The notes: a model not told the origin generated them from the letters alone. A stretch of 64,000 nt of DNA from DASSQJ01 sp963773655 (GCA_963773655.1 CAVZBX010000005.1:186001-250000); one strand, 5' to 3'. Shown: positions 45,844-57,442, numbered from the stretch's first letter. Numbers and translations: made by a program.

Positions 45844-46659
45844 TCAGGCCTTCGCCGTGGACTTCTTCGCGGTGGACTTCTTCGTCGTGGACGCCTTGGC
45901 AGGCGCCGACGTCGTCGCCGTGGACTTCTTCGCGGTCGACTTCTTCGCGGTGGATTTCGCTATCTCGTGGACTTCTTCGCCGTGGACTTCTTCGGCGGTC
46001 GACTTCTTGGCAGGCGCCGACTTCGTCGCCGTGGACTTCGTCGTCGTGGACTTCTTCGCCGTGGACTTCTTCGCGGTCGACTTCTTGGCAGGCGCCGACT
46101 TCGTCGCCGTGGACTTCGTCGTCGTGGACTTCTTCGCCGTGGACTTCTTGGCAGGCGCCGACGTCGTCGCGGCGGACTTCTTCGCCGTGGACTTCCTGGC
46201 GGTGGACTTGGTTGCCGTCGACGTCGTGGTGGCCGTCGACTTCGTGGCACCCGACGACGACCGGGTGGCCGTGCCGGTGACGTTCTTCGCGACCGACCCG
46301 GCCGCGGACACCGCCGTGCCCGCCACCGCCGCCGCGGACCCGGCCGCGGCTCGACCCGTGGCGAGGGCGCTCTTCGGGATGCTGCTGGGCCGGCGCACGT
46401 ACCCCTTGAAGGACGTGCCCGGACGGAAGCGCGGGGCCTTGGACTTCGGGATGCGCACCGAGGTGCCGGTGTGCGGGTTGCGCCCGGTGCGGGCGGCGCG
46501 GTCGACGCGGTCGAACGTGCCGAAGCCGGTGATCGCGACCTTGCCGCCCTTCACCACCTCGCGGACGATGGTGTCCAGCACCGTCTCCAGCGCGTCGTTG
46601 GCAGCCTTGCGGCTGCCCAGCTTCTTCTCCAGCTCCCTGACGAGGTCTGCCTTGTTCAC
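45844..46659 (-). CDS. hup: DNA-binding protein HU with long Lys/Ala/Ser/Thr tail
   Basis: Nucleoid protein of 271 aa. Residues 1-95 are the HU fold: NKADLVRELEKKLGSRKAAN, GFGTFDRVDRAARTGRNPHT and PKSKAPRFRPGTSFK. Residues about 115-271 are a disordered tail of KKSTAKKST- and SAPAKKST-type repeats, as in mycobacterial HupB. Residues about 223-233 break the pattern (EEVHGEEVHE): the DNA repeat continues but is read one base off, between an extra C/G at 45993 and five extra bases at 45961-45965. The GTG has GGGAGG upstream. Confidence 0.95.
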   Translation of the reverse strand: MNKADLVRELEKKLGSRKAANDALETVLDTIVREVVKGGKVAITGFGTFDRVDRAARTGRNPHTGTSVRIPKSKAPRFRPGTSFKGYVRRPSSIPKSALATGRAAAGSAAAVAGTAVSAAGSVAKNVTGTATRSSSGATKSTATTTSTATKSTARKSTAKKSAATTSAPAKKSTAKKSTTTKSTATKSAPAKKSTAKKSTAKKSTTTKSTATKSAPAKKSTAEEVHGEEVHEIAKSTAKKSTAKKSTATTSAPAKASTTKKSTAKKSTAKA

Positions 46660-46741
46660 GGTGGTGGCCTCCCATCGGTGACGACGCCCAGGTGATGGAC
46701 CCGGTGGCGCGTGACGAGCAGCGGTGGACCCGCCTTCGCCG

Positions 46742-46747
46742 AAGGTA
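46742..46747 (-). promoter_or_regulatory. candidate hup promoter (TACCTT) in a 252-bp AT-richer gap
   Basis: TACCTT on the minus strand about 82 bases before the hup start. Just upstream, GGTGATGG occurs twice, 18 bases apart, flanking GACGTCAC, a possible regulatory site. The gap 46660-46911 holds no supported gene. Confidence 0.4.
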
Positions 46748-46911
46748 GGCCCATCACCCGTGTGACGTCCATCACCGGGCGGCGTGTCTTTGGCTGTCGC
46801 ACAACGAAATCGCCCGGGCGACGCACACCTCACAGGCCACACGCATCCCACAGGTCTGCCGAGATGCACCGAGAAGCGCTGTGCCACAACGGGTCCCGAG
46901 CACTGGCCCCG

Positions 46912-47502
46912 TCAGGACGTGACGATCGGCTTCCAGCTCGGGCGCGACGCCTCGAATGCCTCGATATCGTCCTCGTACCGAAGAGTCAGGCTGATGTCGT
47001 CGAGTCCCTCGAGCAGCCGCCAGCGCGTGTAGTCGTCGATCTCGAAGCCGGCGACGAGGTCACCCGCCGTCACGGTCCGGGACTCGAGGTCGACCGTCAC
47101 GGAGGTGCCCGGCTCGTTCTCGAGCAGCTTCCAGAGCAGCTCGACGTCGTCCTGGCGGCACTGGGCGGTGAGCAGCCCCTGCTTGCCGCTGTTGCCGCGG
47201 AAGATGTCGGCGAAGCGCGAGGAGATGACGACCCGGAAGCCGTAGTTCATGAGCGCCCACACCGCGTGCTCGCGCGAGGAGCCGGTGCCGAAGTCGGGCC
47301 CGGCCACGAGCACGGACCCCGCGGCATAGTCGGGGTCGTTGAGGACGAAGGTCTCGTCCCCGCGCCAGGCGGCGAACAGGCCGTCCTCGAAACCCGTGCG
47401 GGTCACCCGCTTGAGGTAGACGGCCGGGATGATCTGGTCGGTGTCGACGTTGCTGCGGCGCAGCGGGACGCCGATGCCCGTGTGCGTCGTGAACCTCTCC
47501 AT
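46912..47502 (-). CDS. leuD: 3-isopropylmalate dehydratase small subunit
   Basis: Small subunit of the leucine-pathway isomerase (196 aa). It opens MERFTTHTGIGVPLRRSNVD with the conserved DTDQIIPAVYL; AGPDFGTGSSREHAVWAL and SSRFADIFRGNSGKQGLL follow. The ATG shares one base with the leuC stop (TGATG), so the two subunits are coupled. Confidence 0.97.
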   Translation of the reverse strand: MERFTTHTGIGVPLRRSNVDTDQIIPAVYLKRVTRTGFEDGLFAAWRGDETFVLNDPDYAAGSVLVAGPDFGTGSSREHAVWALMNYGFRVVISSRFADIFRGNSGKQGLLTAQCRQDDVELLWKLLENEPGTSVTVDLESRTVTAGDLVAGFEIDDYTRWRLLEGLDDISLTLRYEDDIEAFEASRPSWKPIVTS

Positions 47503-48914
47503 CAGGCACCCACCTCCAGGGGCTCGAGGTCGGCCGGGCTCGACAGGGTGCCGCGCACCGCCGTGGCGGCGGCGACGAGCGGCGACACCAGGTGGGTGCG
47601 GCCGCCCTTGCCCTGCCGGCCCTCGAAGTTGCGGTTGGAGGTCGACGCGCTCCGCTCCCCCGGGGCCAGCTGGTCGGGGTTCATCCCGAGGCACATCGAG
47701 CACCCGGGGAGCCGCCACTCCGCGCCTGCGGCGGTGAAGACCTCGTCCAGGCCCTCGCTCTCGGCCTGCAGCCGGACCCTGGCCGAGCCCGGCACGACGA
47801 GCATCCGGACGCCGTCGGCGACGGTGCGCCCCCGGATCACCTCGGCGGCGGCCCTGAGGTCCTCGATCCGTCCGTTCGTGCACGAGCCGACGAACACGGT
47901 GTCGACGTGGATGTCCCGCAGCGGGGTGCCGGCGGTCAGGCCCATGTACTCCAGCGCGCGCCTCGCGGCGACCTTGTCGTGGTCGTCGGCCAGGTGCTCG
48001 GGGTCGGGCACGGCCTCGCCGAGTGGGCTGCCCTGCCCGGGGTTGGTGCCCCAGGTGACGAAGGGGGTCAGCGACCCGGCGTCGAGGACGACCTCGGTGT
48101 CGAAGACGGCGTCGTCGTCGCTGCGCAGCTCGCTCCAGGCGGCGACGGCGGCGTCCCAGTCGGCACCGGTGGGGGCGTGGTCGCGCCCGCGCACGTACTC
48201 GAACGTGGTCTCGTCGGGCGCGATCATCCCTGCCCGGGCACCGGCCTCGATCGACATGTTGCACACGGTCATCCGGGCCTCCATGGAGAGCGCCCGGATG
48301 GCGCTGCCGCGGTACTCGATGACGTGGCCCTGGCCGCCGCCGGTGCCGATCTTCGCGATGACCGCCAGCACGATGTCCTTGGCGGTGACGCCCGGTGCGA
48401 GCTCGCCCTCGACGGTGACCGCCATCGTGCGGAACGGCGTGAGCGGCAGCGTCTGGGTGGCGAGGACGTGCTCCACCTCGGAGGTGCCGATGCCGAACGC
48501 GAGGGCCCCGAACGCACCGTGCGTGGAGGTGTGGCTGTCGCCGCAGACGATCGTGGTGCCCGGCTGGGTCAGGCCCAGCTGCGGGCCGACGACGTGGACG
48601 ATGCCCTGCTCGGCGTCGCCCATCGGGTGGAGCGTGACCCCGAACTCGGCGCAGTTGCGCCGCAGCGTCTCGACCTGGGTGCGGCTCACCGGGTCGGTGA
48701 TCGGGCCGGGGGTCGTCGGGACGTTGTGGTCCTCGGTGGCGAGGGTGAGGTCGGGGCGCCGCACCGGACGGCCGGAGAGGCGCAGGCCGTCGAACGCCTG
48801 GGGGCTGGTGACCTCGTGGAGCAGGTGGAGGTCGATGTAGAGCAGGTCCGGCTCGCCGTCGCCCCGGCGCACGACGTGGGCCTCCCACACCTTCTCGGCC
48901 AGCGTTCCGGCCAC
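47502..48914 (-). CDS. leuC: 3-isopropylmalate dehydratase large subunit
   Basis: Fe-S aconitase-family subunit (470 aa) converting 2- to 3-isopropylmalate. The cluster cysteines are in VGSCTNGR and PGCSMCLGMN; other blocks are ATEDHNVPTT, VCGDSHTSTHGAFGALAFG and EYRGSAIRALSMEARMT. GTG at 48914 with GGAGG eight bases upstream gives AGTLAEKVWEAH, the standard start. It is divergent from an IclR regulator that in Streptomyces and Corynebacterium controls this operon. Confidence 0.97.
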   Translation of the reverse strand: MAGTLAEKVWEAHVVRRGDGEPDLLYIDLHLLHEVTSPQAFDGLRLSGRPVRRPDLTLATEDHNVPTTPGPITDPVSRTQVETLRRNCAEFGVTLHPMGDAEQGIVHVVGPQLGLTQPGTTIVCGDSHTSTHGAFGALAFGIGTSEVEHVLATQTLPLTPFRTMAVTVEGELAPGVTAKDIVLAVIAKIGTGGGQGHVIEYRGSAIRALSMEARMTVCNMSIEAGARAGMIAPDETTFEYVRGRDHAPTGADWDAAVAAWSELRSDDDAVFDTEVVLDAGSLTPFVTWGTNPGQGSPLGEAVPDPEHLADDHDKVAARRALEYMGLTAGTPLRDIHVDTVFVGSCTNGRIEDLRAAAEVIRGRTVADGVRMLVVPGSARVRLQAESEGLDEVFTAAGAEWRLPGCSMCLGMNPDQLAPGERSASTSNRNFEGRQGKGGRTHLVSPLVAAATAVRGTLSSPADLEPLEVGA

Positions 48915-49030
48915 GACACCACCTCCACGGTGAGCCACCACCCCGGGTGGCCTCGGCACGACGGGCACGTCGGGACGCCGGTGCGCCCTCGCCCTGTGCC
49001 GAGATTCGCACGGTCCTGCTGTCGAGAGAC

Positions 49031-49056
49031 TTGCGTCTCAGGCAATGAGACTGCAA
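49031..49056. promoter_or_regulatory. inverted-repeat operator between leuC and its IclR regulator
   Basis: TTGC-GTCTCA, five bases, TGAGAC-TGCAA form an imperfect palindrome directly upstream of the regulator ATG at 49066. Position and symmetry fit autoregulation and control of leuCD by the IclR/NdgR protein; the assignment to that regulator is inference. Confidence 0.65.
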
Positions 49057-49065
49057 TATCACCTC

Positions 49066-49809
49066 ATGGACAACAGCAGTGGGGTCGGCGTCCTCGACAA
49101 GGCAGCCATCGTCCTGTCCGCCCTCGAGGCCGGCCCCTCGACCCTCGCCCAGCTCGTCACGGCCACCGGCCTGGCCCGCCCCACGGCGCACCGGCTCGCC
49201 GTCGCGCTGGAGCACCACCGGCTCGTCACGCGCGACCTCCAGGGCCGCTTCGTCCTCGGGCCACGGCTCGGCGAGCTCGCCGCCGCCGCCGGCGAGGACC
49301 GGCTGCTGGCCGCCGCCGGCCCGGTGCTGGGCGCACTGCGCGACCACACCAACGAGTCGGCCCAGCTGTTCCGCCGCCAGGGCGAGTACCGCGTCTGCGT
49401 CTCGGCGGCCGAGCGCCCGGTCGGCCTGCGCGACTCCATCCCGGTCGGCGCGACCCTCTCGATGCGCGCGGGCTCGGCCGCGCAGGTGCTCCTCGCCTGG
49501 GAGGAGCCCGACCGGCTGCACCGCGGGCTCCAGGGCGCGGCCTTCACCGCCACGACGCTCTCGGGCGTGCGCCGCCGCGGCTGGGCGCAGAGCGTCGGCG
49601 AGCGCGAGCCGGGCGTGGCCTCGGTCTCCGCCCCGGTCCGCAGCCCGTCGGGCCGGGTGATCGCGGCCGTCTCGATCTCGGGGCCGATCGAGCGGCTGTC
49701 CCGGCAGCCCGGTCGGCTGCACGCCGCCACCGTGATGGCCGGCGCGAACAAGCTCACCGAGGTGCTGGCCCGTCACGCCGCCCAGCAGGACGCGCAGAAC
49801 CACGCCTGA
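49066..49809 (+). CDS. ndgR: IclR-family regulator (NdgR/LtbR-like) of leucine genes
   Basis: A 247-aa regulator. An N-terminal winged helix-turn-helix (residues about 8-65: GVLDKAAIVLSALE, TLAQLVTATGLARPTAHRLA) and a C-terminal effector-binding IclR domain (VGLRDSIPVGATLSMRAGSA, RRRGWAQSVGEREPGVASVS) are complete. The MDNSSGVGVLDKA start matches the Streptomyces NdgR family; an ATG seven codons upstream lies within the operator and is rejected. Divergence from leuC is conserved in actinobacteria. Confidence 0.93.
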   Translation: MDNSSGVGVLDKAAIVLSALEAGPSTLAQLVTATGLARPTAHRLAVALEHHRLVTRDLQGRFVLGPRLGELAAAAGEDRLLAAAGPVLGALRDHTNESAQLFRRQGEYRVCVSAAERPVGLRDSIPVGATLSMRAGSAAQVLLAWEEPDRLHRGLQGAAFTATTLSGVRRRGWAQSVGEREPGVASVSAPVRSPSGRVIAAVSISGPIERLSRQPGRLHAATVMAGANKLTEVLARHAAQQDAQNHA

Positions 49810-49902
49810 CCGGCCGCAGGCAACACGGATGTCACACGGCGGGCGACCACCGGCAACACGGCGGCGGGATCCTTCCGGCACCCGACACCGAGGAGGCCGC
49901 CC

Positions 49903-50238
49903 GTGACCCCTGCCGCCGCACGCCGCATCGCCCGCGACCGCACCCGCCTCCTGGCCCTGCCGAAGCCGGGCCGCCCCGCCGTGGTCGTCGGCGGCGGGCC
50001 GATGGCAGCCCGCCGTGCCGCGGCCCTGACCAGGGCGCACACCCCGGTCACCGTGTACGCACCCAGCCTGTGCGACGACCTGTTCGACCTGCTGGCCGAG
50101 CGGCTGGTCTCGTGGGAGAACCGGTGGCCCACCGAGGCCGACCTGCGCACCGCCTGGCTGGTGCACGCGGCCACCGGCGACCCGGAGCTGGACGCGTGGC
50201 TGTGCGAGCTGTGCCGCCGGCTCGCCCACCCGGCCTGA
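49903..50238 (+). CDS. short NAD-binding protein resembling the siroheme synthase N-terminal domain
   Basis: A 111-aa protein. PAVVVGGGPMAARRAAAL, then VTVYAPSLCDDL and TAWLVHAATGDPELD, match the Rossmann part of precorrin-2 dehydrogenase/ferrochelatase (CysG/Met8). The dimerisation and catalytic regions after residue about 100 are absent and replaced by CELCRRLAHPA. GAGGAGG precedes the GTG, so it is a real gene. Either a remnant or a small nucleotide-binding protein; no other siroheme gene is nearby. Confidence 0.7.
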   Translation: MTPAAARRIARDRTRLLALPKPGRPAVVVGGGPMAARRAAALTRAHTPVTVYAPSLCDDLFDLLAERLVSWENRWPTEADLRTAWLVHAATGDPELDAWLCELCRRLAHPA

Positions 50239-50263
50239 CCCGTACCGACCGGGCCGGTTCGGG

Positions 50264-50761
50264 TCAGCCGAGCCGGCTCCCCATCCGCTGCCGCGCCGCC
50301 TCGCCGCGCCGGCCGACCGGCACCGTGCCGGCGAGGTCCGCGAGCCCGAACGGACGCGGCCCCGCGTAGACGCTCTCGGCGCCCTGCGGCTCCACGCGGT
50401 AGGTCTCGTGCCAGATGGTCACGGCGTCCGGCGCCGAGGACGCGACCCGGTGGAAGTCGAGCCAGGCCGGCCGGTGCTCGCGGGCGGCGGCGCCCGCGTA
50501 GGCGTAGACGTCGTCGACGCTGCGCCACCACTGGATCATCGTCGTGCCGGTGAGGTCGGCGGTGGAGCGGCTGCCCAGGTAGCCGAGGTGCTCGGCCTCC
50601 CCGCGCTCGGCCGCGGCCTTGTTCGCCTCCAGCTCGGCCACCATCCGCGGCATCGCCGTCACGGCGGCACGGACCAGCCGCAGCCGCCACGGCTGGTGGA
50701 CCCGTAGCCCGATGAGGAAGACGGCGAGCGGCCCGTCGTAGGCGTGGGTGACGCGGTTCAT
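50264..50761 (-). CDS. DUF4188-family protein
   Basis: A 165-aa soluble protein resembling the haem-oxygenase-like/monooxygenase-fold DUF4188 group: VFLIGLRVHQPWRLRLV, AMPRMVAEL, YLGSRSTADLTGTTMIQWWRSVDDVYAYA and VTIWHETYRV. The biochemical role is unknown. The ATG at 50761 is divergent from a MerR regulator with operator-like repeats between, a local regulator-target arrangement. Confidence 0.82.
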   Translation of the reverse strand: MNRVTHAYDGPLAVFLIGLRVHQPWRLRLVRAAVTAMPRMVAELEANKAAAERGEAEHLGYLGSRSTADLTGTTMIQWWRSVDDVYAYAGAAAREHRPAWLDFHRVASSAPDAVTIWHETYRVEPQGAESVYAGPRPFGLADLAGTVPVGRRGEAARQRMGSRLG

Positions 50762-50772
50762 GTCGACTCCTT

Positions 50773-50820
50773 GGATAGCATCACTCTCTAGTGCGACCAT
50801 GATGGATAGTGTCGCTATCC
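50773..50820. promoter_or_regulatory. operator-like dyads between DUF4188 gene and MerR regulator
   Basis: GGATAG-TGTCG-CTATCC (50804-50820) is a perfect 6-5-6 palindrome. A second imperfect copy on the other strand begins GGATAGC at 50773. Both lie in the gap between the divergent genes and probably bind the MerR protein. Confidence 0.6.
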
Positions 50821-50837
50821 GATGTCAAGGGAGAACC

Positions 50838-51467
50838 ATGCGGATCTCGCAGCTCGCCGAGCAGACGGGCGTGCCGGTGCACACCCTGAAGTACTACCTG
50901 CGCGAGGGCCTGCTCATGCCCGGGACCGCGACCAGCCGCACGCGCGCCGAGTACGACGAGCGCCACGTCGAGCGGCTGCGCCTCGTGCGCGCCCTCGTCG
51001 AGCACGGTCAGGTCCCGATCGCGTCGGTGCGCACGATCGTCGAGGCGCTGGACTCCCCACCCCCGGGTCGCCACGAGCTGCTCGGCGTCGCCCACTGCGC
51101 CCTGCCCACCCCACCCGGGAGCGGCGAGGTCGCGCCGGACGTCGCCCGGCTGGTGGCGGACCTCGGCTGGTACGTCGCTCCGGACGCCCCCGGCCTCGTG
51201 GCGCTCTCGGACGCCGTGGCCGCCGCCCGTCAGGCGGGCATCGCGCTCGACGGGGCGACGATGCGCCGGTACGCGCAGGCGATGCAGGAGGTGGCGGCGG
51301 TCGACGTCGACCTCGCGCTCGGCGCCGGCTCCACCGCCGAGGCGCTGCGGCTCGTCGTCGTCGGCACCGTGCTCGTCGACCCGGTGCTGGTCGCCCTTCG
51401 CCGGGTCGCCCAGGAGGCCGTGAGCGCCGACCGCTCGGCCGGTGCGGAGGCTGCCCGGCACGGCTGA
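50838..51467 (+). CDS. MerR-family transcriptional regulator
   Basis: A 209-aa regulator. The N-terminal helix-turn-helix MRISQLAEQTGVPVHTLKYY, wing (REGLLMPGTATSRTRAEYDE) and dimerisation helix (VEHGQVPIASVRTIVEAL) are typical; the C-terminal 120 residues, rich in Ala/Val, form an unknown effector domain and contain few cysteines, so metal sensing is unlikely. AAGGGAG precedes the ATG. Probable target: the divergent DUF4188 gene. Confidence 0.88.
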   Translation: MRISQLAEQTGVPVHTLKYYLREGLLMPGTATSRTRAEYDERHVERLRLVRALVEHGQVPIASVRTIVEALDSPPPGRHELLGVAHCALPTPPGSGEVAPDVARLVADLGWYVAPDAPGLVALSDAVAAARQAGIALDGATMRRYAQAMQEVAAVDVDLALGAGSTAEALRLVVVGTVLVDPVLVALRRVAQEAVSADRSAGAEAARHG

Positions 51468-51529
51468 GGGCCGTGGGCACGCCGCCCAACCATCCGGATT
51501 CACCATGGCGCCGTCGGCGTCGACTGCCC

Positions 51530-51535
51530 TAGGGT
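51530..51535 (+). promoter_or_regulatory. -10 box TAGGGT for the histidine-kinase operon
   Basis: TAGGGT 23 bases before the GTG at 51559, with GAGGAGG in between, so this transcript would have a short leader and a ribosome site. Confidence 0.5.
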
Positions 51536-51558
51536 CCGGACAGGCTCGAGGAGGACCG

Positions 51559-53799
<2,241 letters not shown>

Positions 53800-53803
<4 letters not shown>

Positions 53804-55461
53804 CCACCCCCGTCCTGCTCACCGTCGACGACGAGCCGCACGTGCTCGGGGCGATCACCCGCGACCTGCAGGCCCGCTACCGGGACGACTACCGGATCGT
53901 GCGCGCGTCCTCGGGGCGGGAGGCCCTCGAGGTGGTCCGCGAGCTGAAGCGCCGCGACGTGCCGGTCGCGCTGCTGCTCGTGGACCAGCGGATGCCGGAG
54001 ATGAGCGGCACCGAGCTCATCGCCGAGGCGATCAAGCTCTACCCGGACGCCAAGCGGGTGCTGCTGACGGCGTACGCGGACACCGACGCCGCGATCACGA
54101 GCATCAACGACCTGGGCCTGGACCACTACCTGCTCAAGCCCTGGGACCCGCCCGAGGAGCGCCTCTACCCGGTGCTCGACGAGGTGCTCGAGGACTGGCA
54201 GGCGGCGGCCCCGGCCACGTACGACGGCATCCGGGTCGCCGGCACGCTCTGGTCGCCGGGGTCGCACGCGGTCAAGGACTTCCTCGCCCGCAGCCAGATC
54301 CCGTACCGGTGGCTGGACGTCGAGAAGGACTCGGCGGCGCGCGAGCTCGTCGACTCGGTCTGCGACGCCACGGTGCGGCTGCCCGTCGTCTTCCTGCCCG
54401 ACGGCAGCACGCTCGTCGCCCCGGACCTGCCCACCCTCGCCGACCGGCTCGGGCTGCGGGGGGCGCCCCGGGAGCCGTTCTACGACCTCGTCGTCATCGG
54501 GGCCGGCCCCGCCGGCCTCGCCGCGGCCGTCTACGGCGCCTCCGAGGGGCTGCGCACCGCAGTGGTCGAGATGGAGGTGGCCGGCGGGCAGGCCGGCACC
54601 AGCGCCCGGATCGAGAACTACCTCGGCTTCCCCAACGGGATCAGCGGCGCCGACCTCGCCCGCCGGGCCGTCGCCCAGGCCCGGCGGCTCGGGGCGGAGA
54701 TCCTCGGTGCGCGCAGCGTGGTGGACCTGCGGGTCGAGGACGACTACAAGGTGCTCACCCTCGACGACGGCAGCGAGCTGCGCTGCCACGCGGTCATCGT
54801 CGCGACCGGGGTGCGGGTGCGGACCCTCGACGTGCCGGGGGTGGAGCCGCTGCTCGGCGCCTCCGTCTACTACGGGGCGGCCTCGTCCGAGGCGGCCGAC
54901 TACGCCGGCGGGCGGGTCGTCGTGGTCGGCGGCGCGAACTCCGCCGGACAGGGCGCGATGTTCCTCTCCCGCTTCGCCCGCGAGGTCGTCGTGCTGGTGC
55001 GCGGCGACTCCCTCGGCCGCACCATGTCGCGCTACCTCATCGACCAGATCGAGGCCACCGAGCACATCACCGTGCGGACCCGCACCGAGGTCGTGGCGAT
55101 GAGCGGCACCGACCACCTGGAGACCCTGACCCTGCGGCACCGGGACACCGGCGAGGAGGAGGTGCTCGAGGCCGACGCCGTCTTCGTCTTCATCGGTGCG
55201 GCACCGTGCTCGAACCTGCTCCGCGGCCTGGTCGAGCTCGACGACGCCGGCTTCGTCCTCACCGGTCAGGACCTCGTGAGGGACGGCCGGCGCCCGGCCG
55301 GCTGGCGGCTGGACCGCGACCCGTTCCTCCAGGAGACCAGCGTGCCGGGCATCTTCGCCGCCGGGGACGTGCGCCACGGCGTCGTCCGCCGGGTGGCCTC
55401 CGCCGTCGGCCAGGGGTCGGTGGCGGTCAGCCTGGTCCACAAGTACCTGGAGACGGTCTGA
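53800..55461 (+). CDS. response regulator fused to a glutaredoxin-like domain and a thioredoxin-reductase-like flavoprotein
   Basis: A 553-aa fusion. Residues about 4-130 are a receiver (VDDEP, phospho-Asp in LLVDQRMPEMSG, Lys in LLKPWDP). Residues about 145-225 resemble a glutaredoxin fold (RVAGTLWSPGSHAVKDFL, LPVVFLPDG) with no cysteines at the CxxC place (SPGS). Residues about 228-553 are an FAD/NAD oxidoreductase: VVIGAGPAGLAAAVYG, the NADPH loop VVVGGANSAGQGA, and GIFAAGDV. The thioredoxin-reductase CxxC is replaced by GAAS. GTG overlaps the kinase stop, so they form a cognate pair. Confidence 0.93.
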
Positions 55462-55480
55462 CCCGCTCCGCCGTCCCGGG

Positions 55481-57368
55481 TCAGGCGCCCTCCGGGGCCC
55501 GCGCGGCGGACCTGGTCGTCTCGAGCTCCCGGATGAGGGTCGCGGCGTCGTAGGGCCCGACGTGACGGCGGGTGCCGACGAAGAAGGTCGGCGTTCCCCG
55601 GGCCCCGCTCGCCTCGGCGCTCGCGACGTCGGCGCGCACCCGGTCGACGAGCGCGGGGTCGTCGAGGTCGACGAGGAACCGGGCGACGTCGAGGCCGAGG
55701 TCCCCCGCGTAGCCGGCCAGGCACTCCCGGGTCAGCGCGTCCTGGTGGGCGAAGAGCTCGTCGTGCATCTGCCAGAAGCACCCCTGGGCACCGGCCGCCT
55801 CGGCCGCCGCCGCGGCGAGCTCGGCGTGCGGGTGCAGGTCGGGCAGGGGCAGGTGGCGCAGGACGTAGCGGAGGTCGTCGCCGAAGTGCGCCCGCACCTG
55901 CGCGGCCACGCCGGTGGCACGGGCGCAGAAGGGGCACTCGAAGTCGGCGTACTCGACGAGGGTCAGCGGTGCGTCGGGCCGGCCGAGCACGTGGTCGGTC
56001 TCGGGGTCGACCGGGCGGTCGAGCACCATCGGGAGGGAGGCCGTGCGTCTCACCGTGGAGCACCGCGGCCAGCCGGAACACGAGCCAGCCCAGCACCGTC
56101 GCCAGCACGAGGGCGATGAGCACCCCCACCGTGGCCTCGTCGGCCAGCACGGGATCCTCGAAGGCCAGCCCCACGATGAGCAGGGACACGGTGAAGCCGA
56201 TGCCGGACAGCGCGGCACCCCCCAGCACCTGACCCGGGCCGACGCCCTGCGGCAGGGCCCCCAGTCCGAGGCGGGCACCCCCGAGCGCGCTGACCCCGAT
56301 GCCGACGAACTTGCCGACGACCAGGCCGAGCACGATGCCCCAGGTCACCGGGGACCCGAGGGCGTCGGCGAGGAGACCGCCGCGCAGGTCGACGCCGGCG
56401 TTGGCCAGGGCGAACACGGGGACGACGACGTAGCCGGCCCAGGGCAGCAGCACGACCTGCAACCGCTCGTTGACCGGCACCGCCCGGGCGACCGCCTCGC
56501 GCGCGGACCGGCCCACCTCGGCCATCGGGGACTGGCGGAAGGCCGTGAACCTGCTCGTGGCCTGCTCCACCTCGGGGCGCCGGGGCGCGAACGACGGGAT
56601 GCACAGGCCGGCCAGCATCCCGGCGATCGAGGTGTGCACCCCGGAGGCGAGCGTGGCCCCCCAGACGACGAGCGCGAGCCCCACGTACGGCCAGGTCCGC
56701 CAGACCCCGAGCCGGCCGGCGAGGACCAGGCCGACGAGGCCCGCCGCCGCCAGGAGGAGGGCCACGACGTCGAGGTCCTCCGAGTACGCGACGCCGATGA
56801 CGCTGACCGCGACGATGTCGTCGAAGACCATCAGGGTGAGGAGGAACACCCGCAGCTGGGTGGCCGAGGGCGGGCCGACGAGCGCCAGGGCCCCGAGGAG
56901 GAACGCGGTGTCGCTGCCGATGACGACGCCCCACCCGTGGGCCGCCTCCCCGCCGGCGTTCACCGCCAGGTAGAGCAGGGCCGGCAGCACCAGCCCGCCG
57001 ATGCCGGCGAGCACGGGCAGGACGAGGCGGCGCCGCTCGGTGAGCTCGCCGACGGAGAGGTCGCGGCGCACCTCGAGGCCGACGACGAAGAAGAACAGCG
57101 CCATCAGGCCGTCGTCGACCCAGTGGCCGAGGTCCATCGACAGCTCCGAGCCGCCGAGGCCGACGGCGAGCTCGGTGTGCCAGAGCTCCTCGTAGGACCC
57201 CGACCACCGCGAGTTCGCCCAGAGGAGGGCCAGGACCGTGGCCGCGAGGAGCACCGAGGCGCTGCCGGACTCGGTGCGCAGGAAGCGGCGCAGCGGTGAC
57301 GAGAGCTGCCCGACGAACCCGCGCGGGGTGGACTGGTCGGTGCGCTGCGGTCCGGCGGCCGCGGTCAT
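55481..57368 (-). CDS. nhaA: Na+/H+ antiporter NhaA fused to a thioredoxin-like (DsbA-type) domain, one frame break as written
   Basis: Residues about 1-430 are NhaA: FFFVVGLEVRRDLSVGEL, SDTAFLLGALAL, the antiport aspartates in LMVFDDIVAVSVIG, and eleven or so membrane spans. After a linker comes a thioredoxin-like domain with FECPFCARATG (CxxC) and RGTPTFFVG (cis-Pro loop). The two parts lie in different frames, joined by an extra base at 56045 (ACG-C-ACG on the coding strand); removing it gives 628 residues, like known actinobacterial NhaA-thioredoxin fusions. An ATG at 56029 could start the second part alone, but no ribosome site precedes it. Confidence 0.9.
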
Positions 57369-57412
57369 GGCGGTCAGGCTAGTGATGTCCTGGCCCGCGG
57401 TGAAGAGACGTC

Positions 57413-57442
57413 GAGGGCCCGGTCCTCTCGGACCGGGCCCTC
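57413..57442 (-). terminator. terminator after the tRNA genes
   Basis: A 13-bp perfect stem (GAGGGCCCGGTCC / GGACCGGGCCCTC) with a four-base loop, starting 10 bases past the tRNA-Glu 3' end. Confidence 0.8.

Noticed and set aside
45662..46681. Plus-strand frame with FAVDFF repeats and Trp/Ser-rich variants
   Set aside because: Antisense of the HU lysine-rich tail; the repeats come from the AAG/TCC/ACG codons of hup.
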